A stretch of 14,503 bases of DNA, from positions 9,322 through 23,824 of the forward strand of contig WKLE02001310.1 in NCBI GenBank assembly GCA_014885115.2, read 5' to 3'. The notes under the pieces were generated by a model, which searched no databases, had not been told where the DNA came from, and was given only the letters and a program-made list of their open reading frames with translations. The stretch is from Asterionellopsis glacialis (Eukaryota; Bacillariophyta; Plagiogrammaphyceae; Rhaphoneidales; Asterionellopsidaceae). Shown here one piece after another: positions 8,700-14,503 of this stretch (the stretch's first letter is position 1; every line of letters starts with the position of its first letter). A program made the translations under genes and the position numbers.

Positions 8700-9573
8700 A
8701 TCAACGTTTTCAACATACCTTTGTTGAAAGCTTGGTAAATGTTCAATATTTGAATTTACTTCTTCTTACAAAAATGACCATAATTCAATGTAGATGATGA
8801 TGTTTATTTGAGTTTCTGTTGTAATTATGTTGGTTGTCAAGTTATGACTGAAATTGTGAAATTTATGCATAAATTTGACCATCAAGGTTTTCAACATACT
8901 TTTGTTGATGTCTTGGTCAATTTTCAACATTTGAAATGACTTGTTGTTACAAAAATGACCATCATTTAATGCAGATGATGATCCGTGTTTGATTTTTTGT
9001 TCTAATTATGCTGGTTGTCAAGTTATGACTAAAGTCATGAATTTTATGCATAAATTTGACCATCAATATTTTCAACATACTTTTGTTGATGTCTTGATCA
9101 ATGTTCAATATTTGAAATAAATTTTTGTTACAAAAATGACCATCATTTAATGCAGATGATGATCTGTGTTTGATTTTTTGTTCTAATTATGCTGGTTGTC
9201 AAGTTATGACCAAAGTCGTGAATTTTATGCATAAATTTGACCATCAAGGTTTTCAACATACTTTTGTTGATTCCTTGGTCAATTTTCAGTGTTTGAATAC
9301 ACTTTTTGTTACAAAAATGACCATCATGTAATGCAGATGATGATCCGTGTTTGATTTTTTGTTCTAATTATGCTGGTTGTCAAGTTATGACTAAAGTCAT
9401 CAATTTCATGCATAAATTTGACCATCAATGTTTTCAACATACTCTTTTTGATATCTTGGTCAATTTTCAACATTTGAAATGACTTGTTGTTACAAAAATG
9501 ATCATCATCCAATGTAGATGATGAATCATATTTGAGATTTTCTAATAATCATGTTGATTGTCAAGATATGATC
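8700..9573. repeat. Tandem array, five copies, 181-bp period
   Basis: The anchor CAACATAC occurs at 8711, 8892, 9073, 9254 and 9435, always exactly 181 bp apart. The three middle copies are very similar; the first and last are more diverged, and the last fades near 9573. Conserved blocks include CAAAAATGACCATCAT, AGATGATGAT, TGGTTGTCAAGTTATGAC and TGCATAAATTTGACCATC. Each unit is rich in internal palindromes, for example TCAACA/TGTTGA, ATGACTAAAGTCAT and, in copy 1, the perfect 18-bp AAATTTATGCATAAATTT at 8859-8876. The period is not a multiple of three and every copy carries stops, so it is non-coding. Monomer length and AT content resemble satellite DNA, but with five copies this is a small array. 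Confidence 0.93.
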
Positions 9574-11246
9574 TATTCTTTGTTCGTGTAATAATCAAAA
9601 TCATCGTTGTCAAAATACATTTTTCATGACAATCCAACCAAGGATGATTATTGTACATGTTTGTAATTCTGACTGGTAGTATGCTCTTTCAGTAACACAC
9701 CCACCAATAAGAAATGCTGAGTTTTTTTGGTAAAATAGACCAACTGTTTCTTATTTAGCTTATTTAGGGTTAGGGTTTTAAAAAATGACATTTATACTTT
9801 ATTGAAGACAATGATTAAAAAAACTTAGAAATACATGATTTCTTTTTGTGGAACATGTGGAAAGCATTTATGCTCTGGAGATGGAAAATGACAATGTAGG
9901 ACAATACGGGGCCCTTCTCTATGGATCCTGGAAGTATTTCCTCCCAATTATACCAAGGAGTTTTGGATGGGACCATCTTGCTGTATTGCCATAGAGAGCA
10001 TCTCAAGAATGTAAAGTTGAAAGATGTTGGGTTAGCTGGCTGTGGTTGATAAAAAAAGGATAAAAAGAGGATCAAATCAATTGTACATGCTAGTAAAATA
10101 CACACTGTTGCTTTGCCCACACCATCAACTACCATACATTGGCATTGACTTAGAGGTATCAGCTACTGATTTTGATTGATTTTTTGGTCAATACTGGTCA
10201 CTGCTGCTGGATACCATCATTCCCTCCTGGTCACAGACAAATTTTCCAGTGATACATCACCAGAGATTTTGGTGCATATTATGATGTAAAAAATTTAGTA
10301 AAACAAGCATGCACTCGTTTCATGCAGGCATGAACTCGCCAGTTGACAAAAAATGGGAGGTATGAACAAAAAATGTAAAATATTTCACCAAGTTGGAAAA
10401 TGAAGCAGAATATGATGAATGACAACAAGGACTATTGCAACTATCATCCTAATAGTGTAAGAGCTGATTAAAATAGTAATTATGATCATGTGCCTTACAA
10501 TGATCTCTAGAGAAGGTTGGTTGTTGTCAACATCTCTCATTAATTGCATCACCTAAAATTGGGCAGAAAACCATTTTTTTGGTACTTTTTTTGCAGTCAA
10601 TGAATGTTCCTGTGAAAACTCTTATTTGCTTCTAAAAATTGACAATCAACTTCAATAAGTCATCTAGGATGCTACAGAAAGTAATACATGGTGATATGAT
10701 ACTGGTTGGTTGTTGCGTTAGTGTTGATTGTTGCATAACAACAATACATCCAGTAATTAGATTGGATTTATTGAGGTCACCTCTTGATAATAACCCACAC
10801 CAATCAACTTCAAATAACAAAGACAGCAAACTGATTCTTAAAACCACAATGCAACTGAAATCATTACAGGTGGGAGACTCCGATTCATTGTTTTTTGTCC
10901 ATTCTTGTGCAAACTTGTTCCGGTGCTAGATCCCCTGAGATCCCCTATTTATAGTAAATTACTTGAGGAAGAGGAGGTTCCCGTCTCATGGCAAAACGCC
11001 AGGAAATGTATGACACGATCGACTAAAAATCATTGTCTGCACACCTTCCGTTCGGCTCGCACACAAGAACCGTACAAAAATAATTTTCTTGGAGAGACTG
11101 TGAGATTTTTTCTTTTTTTTTGCCCTCTCGATGATCTCTGTTCTTGTCAAAATATTGCTTTCTCTCAAAACAAAAAGTCCAAGAAGCGAGACCTTGGAAA
11201 GTTAAATCTGTAATCAGCAACTTACCCACTCGGTGAATCAAACATT
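9574..11246. other. AT-rich gene-poor stretch upstream of DPH5
   Basis: About 1.7 kb without a gene I can support. Open frames of 60-106 codons (for example the minus-strand one at 9815-10135) show no domain. A 17-codon plus-strand stretch near 9838-9890 reads FCGTCGKHLC, loosely like the Cys-rich end of piggyBac-type transposases, but stops at once. The last 250 bp before 11247 are presumably the DPH5 promoter and 5' UTR. Confidence 0.45.
9763..9780 (+). repeat. Short interstitial telomere-like motif
   Basis: TTTAGGGTTAGGGTTTTA contains two TTAGGG units, the telomere repeat type reported for diatoms. Two units can arise by chance or from break repair; there is no array. Confidence 0.35.
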
Positions 11247-12229
11247 ATGGTGTTGTATATCATTGGACTTGGATTAGGCGACGAAAAGGACATTACAGTA
11301 CGTGGGTTGGAAGCTGTCAAAAAATGTGACAAAATTTTTCTTGAGGCGTACACATCGGTATTGTGTGTTGGGAAGGAAAGACTTGAAGCTTTCTATGAAA
11401 AGGAAATCGTCATCGCTGATCGAAATATGGTGGAAAGTGAAGCAGAACAGATCTATGAGCCATCCGTAGATAAAGATGTAGCACTTTTAGTGGTTGGAGA
11501 TCCAGTCTGTGCAACAACTCACACTGATATTATGATTCGTGCCAAAGAGATTGGTGCTAAAGTCGAATTGATCCATAATGCATCCATTATGGGTGCCGCC
11601 GGTTCTTGCGGCTTACAGGTAAGTCCGTAATAAATTGGGCTATAAATTCAATTGCAAAAGATGACTTGCACACAATTTTCTCATTTTACAATCACTTCCT
11701 TCTTTCCGTGTTCTTGTTGAAATAGCTTTACAATTTTGGCCATACAGTATCAATTCCTTATTTCGACGACAAATGGCGCCCAACATCGTTTTATCCTAAA
11801 ATCAAATATAATAGAGAAGGAGGAATGCATACACTATGTCTACTTGATATTAAAGTGAAAGAACCTGATTTTGATGCAATGATGAAGGGTCAAACAAAAT
11901 TTTTGCCACCCCGTTTCATGTCGGTGAATACAGCTGCGGAACAACTGATCGAAGCAGAAGAAACTCACGGAGAAGGAATTTATGACGCCACCAAGACGCT
12001 TTGTGTTGGACTTGCACGATTGGGCCAACCTGACCAGAAAATTATAGCAGGAACCTTGTCAGAGCTTTTGGAACAAGACTTTGGCGAGCCTTTGCATAGT
12101 CTTATTGTTTGCGGAGAATGTCATGATCTCGAACTCGAGGTGTTGAAGGAATTCTTGGTGGAAGGATCGACCTATTCACTTAACGATAAGCCTACACAAG
12201 AAAGTGGCGAAAACGATGAAGAATCATGA
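11247..12229 (+). CDS. DPH5: Diphthine methyl ester synthase (diphthamide biosynthesis protein 5)
   Basis: Exon 1 is 11247-11618 and exon 2 is 11726-12229. The 107-nt phase-0 intron begins GTAAGT and ends TTGAAATAG, joining [14 protein letters not shown]. The product has 291 residues, close to yeast (300) and human (285) Dph5. This S-adenosylmethionine-dependent enzyme methylates the modified histidine of elongation factor 2 in the cytosol, the second stage of diphthamide synthesis. Visible hallmarks are the N-terminal [33 protein letters not shown] at about 81-94, the [20 protein letters not shown] stretch around the splice junction, [14 protein letters not shown], and [14 protein letters not shown] followed by [14 protein letters not shown]. 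The start codon has A at -3 and G at +4. The acidic C-terminus (SGENDEES) is not conserved. The gene stands alone, with a large repeat-rich region upstream and a convergent gene downstream. The call is secure. Confidence 0.98.
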
Positions 12230-13048
12230 ATGCATCTTACAGCTACTTGAAATACAACGTTGCTCTAGTGTGGATGGTCTTTTTCATTTACATAATATGT
12301 AATATACACCTAGTACCAGTATTTGGTCCGATCCAACTCCTTTTTAATTCTTCCAAAAGTTCTCACCGTATTCATACGATCGTAGAAAAGTAATACAATC
12401 CGAATGCCTATACAGACAGTAAGGAAGCCAGCGAAGTGAAAACCGAGACCCACAAGGGCCGTTGACGTTTGAGGGCATCACAGCTTCTTACAAAGCGACT
12501 CGTTTCCATCGATGGAGCGAAAACGCACAACCCTTTGGCATTGTTCGTCGACTAAACAAGGATACTGTGACTATCATGTAGAGCCCAAATGGTGTACGAA
12601 AATTCCTGAATATTGCTGAAAGCCGTGATAACACCCATATAATAGTTTAAAATGTAACGGTAACACAAGCATTTAACAAATTCTCACCGACTAAAAAAGA
12701 TGCGAACACACGCTACATATCACACCTATTAACACTCCCATCAAACAAATATCATTTACCCATTTATATCACAAACTTCTTTGATTTACTCTTTCAATAC
12801 AAATAATTCATAACAGTTGCGCTCCATACCAAAAAAACTGCAAATGTGGACGTCATCGAAATTCGAACATACACTACATATCATACTTATTAACACTTCC
12901 GTCAAACAAATATCATTTACCCATTGATATTACAAACTTTTTTGATTTACTCTTTCAAAACAAATAATTCATAACAGTTGCGCTCCATACCAAAAAAACT
13001 GCTACCCGATAGAGAACCCCTCTCGTGACGAAGAGCACTGTAGAATTC
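12230..13048. other. Convergent intergenic region with a possible decayed small gene
   Basis: About 820 bp between the stops of DPH5 and the minus-strand gene at 13049. The minus strand from 12477 to 12310 is open and encodes a hydrophobic stretch (ALVGLGFHFAGFLTVCIGIR) followed by basic residues, ending at a TAG 81 bp from the DPH5 stop. The same frame continues upstream of a TGA at 12478-12480 for 30 codons. No ATG or splice pair makes a complete gene, so none is called. The right part is filled by the 161-bp-spaced duplication. Confidence 0.35.
12701..13002. repeat. Direct duplication of a 141-bp segment, 161-bp spacing
   Basis: 12701-12841 is repeated at 12862-13002 with a constant 161-bp offset and a 20-bp spacer. 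The two copies share long identical blocks such as CAAACAAATATCATTTACCC and AACAGTTGCGCTCCATACC, with scattered substitutions and no obvious indel. It lies immediately downstream of the stop of the minus-strand gene at 13049, so one or both copies may be in its 3' UTR. Confidence 0.9.
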
Positions 13049-13933
13049 TTAAAAACCAGAGGCAAATCCATCATCTCGATTATTGGTGTTTTGTGGTGGT
13101 GGAACTGCTGAGGCAGGTGCGGAGGCTTGTTGTGTTGTCCCCGACGCGTCTGGAACGTAAGGACTATAAGCTGCTGGTGCGGGTGTAGCCGTAGGTTCAG
13201 GTGCATAGGGATTGTAAGGTTCAGAACTTGATGCAGGAACAGCCGACGCAGATGGAGGAGGAGCACTTTGAAAATCAACAGTAAAAGTAGAACCAGGTCC
13301 CATCCCAGGAGGTACAATTACTTCATTTAATCGTCCATCAGGTGCTGCCACATGAATCTTATCACCGGGATGGACATTTGCAGGAAGAGTAACTGTATTG
13401 TAGTAGCCATAATCAAGATAGTTATTAGAGTATCGAGATCAAGCACAAAAGGAGAAAATGTCAGTGCGATAAATCAAAAATGAAATAAAATAACTCCACC
13501 AAAAAAGGATTATGGTGCATCCATACACTTACCCTGAACATATTCGGGAGAACCGGCTCCACTAGCTTGCGGTCCCTGGTTGGGTTTGTCCATAAGAGTC
13601 AATGCATTGCCACCTCCATATGCAACAAAATGAGCCGTTGCTTGCATTTGGCCATCAACCTTTTGGAAGTCGGATTGTGGAGGCATGTACGGTGCATTCT
13701 GTGGACGCCTGTTTCCTGGATAGCTCCCACCAAGCTTCTTCTTTTCTTTCTTTTGTCCTGTAATAGGATCAGTAGTGACCTGACGCATCATAATTCATTT
13801 GAAGAAAATCAAGGATTATTATCAGCACTAGAAATATTTCGTTGCATGAAAACTTTTAAAGGTTTCGCTTGTATTCGACACTTCTATCGTTCACAGAGTA
13901 ACCACTCACCTCGGTTGACGATGCACAGCCCAT
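13049..13933 (-). CDS. VP-G-PG module protein with MGCASS acylation signal, three exons
   Basis: Exons are 13933-13910, 13779-13533 and 13392-13049. Introns are 130 nt (GTGAGT ... GCGTCAG, phase 0) and 140 nt (GTAAGT ... AATACAG, phase 1, Val codon split G|TT). The product has 204 residues. The 8-residue first exon gives MGCASSTE, a classic N-myristoylation plus palmitoylation signal. Residues 9-62 are polar, with a KKEKKK basic patch. Residues 63-69 read GGGNALT. The module spans 91-131: VTLPANVHPGDKIHVAAPDG, then VIVPPGMGPGSTFTVDF. Residues 132-204 are Pro/Ala/Ser-rich with NPY-type repeats. It aligns with the first half of the protein at 3997-4983 through GGNALT and the module, so the two are paralogues. 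No biochemical function is known to me; attachment to a membrane is predicted. The exon model rests on frame continuity and the paralogue alignment across the second junction. Confidence 0.85.
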
Positions 13934-14503
13934 CTTAATTTCTTTGAATAAATTTGTTCAATGATCAGCACGCTCAATGAGGAGACTTTAAAGACACTGC
14001 AGTTTTTCAATTCCCAGTGTCGTCGACAAGAAGCTCAATCTTATTCCCTGGTACCTGGTAAGTTGTTTCCTTGTCTTCTCACTCGTGGTGCGCTTGCTCA
14101 GTGTTATAACGCTGGATTCTTCGATGTTCCTGTCAACTGTAAATACCCAAAAAAGATTCTTTTCCATGTTGGTTTCAGCGCGGTTCTCAGAGTTAGATTT
14201 ATTTGCTCGCGGGTTAGCATTACCGTTTAACTGTACGGTACAGTACATTGTAATTACTTTAACCCTAATATTTTTTGTCTCTTGAAAGATAGCTAAACGA
14301 GCGTTTCATAATTGTTTCGAACTCCGTATTTCACTATTCTAGCTAGAGCTCCAAAATAGGGAGAGAGACTAAAAGTTGGAGCACATCTTCCTTCCAGGTT
14401 TTCTTACCAGACACATTAACCCTTTCACCACCAAAATTGTCTCACTTCGATATATCGAAGTGAGATTTTGCCTAAGTAATTATTTTTGTAGATTTTTTTA
14501 GCT
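13934..14503. other. Upstream region of the minus-strand module gene, no other gene seen
   Basis: About 570 bp. It should contain the promoter of the gene starting at 13933. It carries GGTACCTGGTA at about 14050, a CTGTACGGTACAGTACA palindromic stretch near 14230, two CCCTAA/AACCCT-like hexamers near 14261 and 14418, and the long palindrome at 14440. The small open frames on both strands (60-90 codons) have no recognisable content. Confidence 0.5.
14440..14465. repeat. Perfect 26-bp palindrome
   Basis: The arm TCTCACTTCGATA (14440-14452) is followed directly by its exact reverse complement (14453-14465). Outside it, CAAAA on the left and TTTTG on the right could extend the stem after a small bulge. 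Such a sequence could form a cruciform or hairpin, bind a dimeric protein, or be the end of a foldback element. There is no T-run terminator context that would favour transcription termination. Confidence 0.75.

Noticed and set aside
8561..8797. 78-codon plus-strand open frame at the start of the tandem array
   Set aside because: It runs from unique DNA into repeat copy 1 and is not preserved in the other copies, whose 181-bp period breaks the frame.
9763..9780. Telomere end or telomere-derived array
   Set aside because: Only two TTAGGG units in the middle of the window; far too few to indicate a chromosome end.
9838..9890. Plus-strand FCGTCGKHLC motif resembling a piggyBac-type Cys-rich end
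   Set aside because: Only 17 codons before a stop, no DDE-type sequence upstream and no terminal repeats found; too short to call a transposon relic.
9815..10135. 106-codon minus-strand open frame
   Set aside because: No domain, no splice partner, hydrophobic and aromatic content as expected from AT-rich DNA; the frame has no visible conservation cue.
12310..12480. Selenocysteine reading of the TGA at 12478-12480
   Set aside because: No SECIS-like element seen beyond the stop at 12310, no recognised selenoprotein family, and no supported gene model around it.

Overview
The window looks like nuclear DNA of a diatom (stramenopile alga). It is AT-rich, genes are separated by about 0.3-4 kb, and five short introns (91-150 nt) are supported, four of them opening with GTAAGT and one with GTGAGT. 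The proteins also fit: a secreted cysteine-rich protein with a Pro-Thr-rich tail of the kind common in diatoms, a TLDc protein, and a eukaryotic diphthine synthase. The species cannot be named from the sequence.

Layout, left to right: (1) 1-619, minus, the start of a secreted Cys-rich, PT-repeat protein that runs off the left edge. (2) 2267-2782, plus, a two-exon gene for a small single-pass membrane protein with a very basic tail. (3) 3997-4983, plus, an intronless gene for a protein with an N-terminal Cys pair and two copies of a VP-G-PG module. (4) 5308-7051, minus, a two-exon TLDc gene convergent with gene 3. (5) 7052-11246, a 4.2-kb gene-poor island. It holds many TACC(W)GGTA-type palindromes, perfect hairpins, a five-copy tandem repeat with an exact 181-bp period, and a short interstitial telomere-like motif. 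(6) 11247-12229, plus, DPH5 in two exons, the most certain gene call. (7) 12230-13048, an intergenic stretch with a 141-bp segment duplicated at 161-bp spacing. (8) 13049-13933, minus, a three-exon paralogue of gene 3 starting with a MGCASS acylation signal. (9) 13934-14503, upstream DNA with a 26-bp perfect palindrome.

The genes do not form an obvious pathway. The most notable features are the two divergent paralogues of an uncharacterised family, one intronless with a doubled module and one with two introns and a single module; three proteins with Cys-rich N-termini that predict lipid anchoring; and the 181-bp satellite-like array. Exon boundaries were derived by hand from splice signals and frame continuity, not from transcripts.
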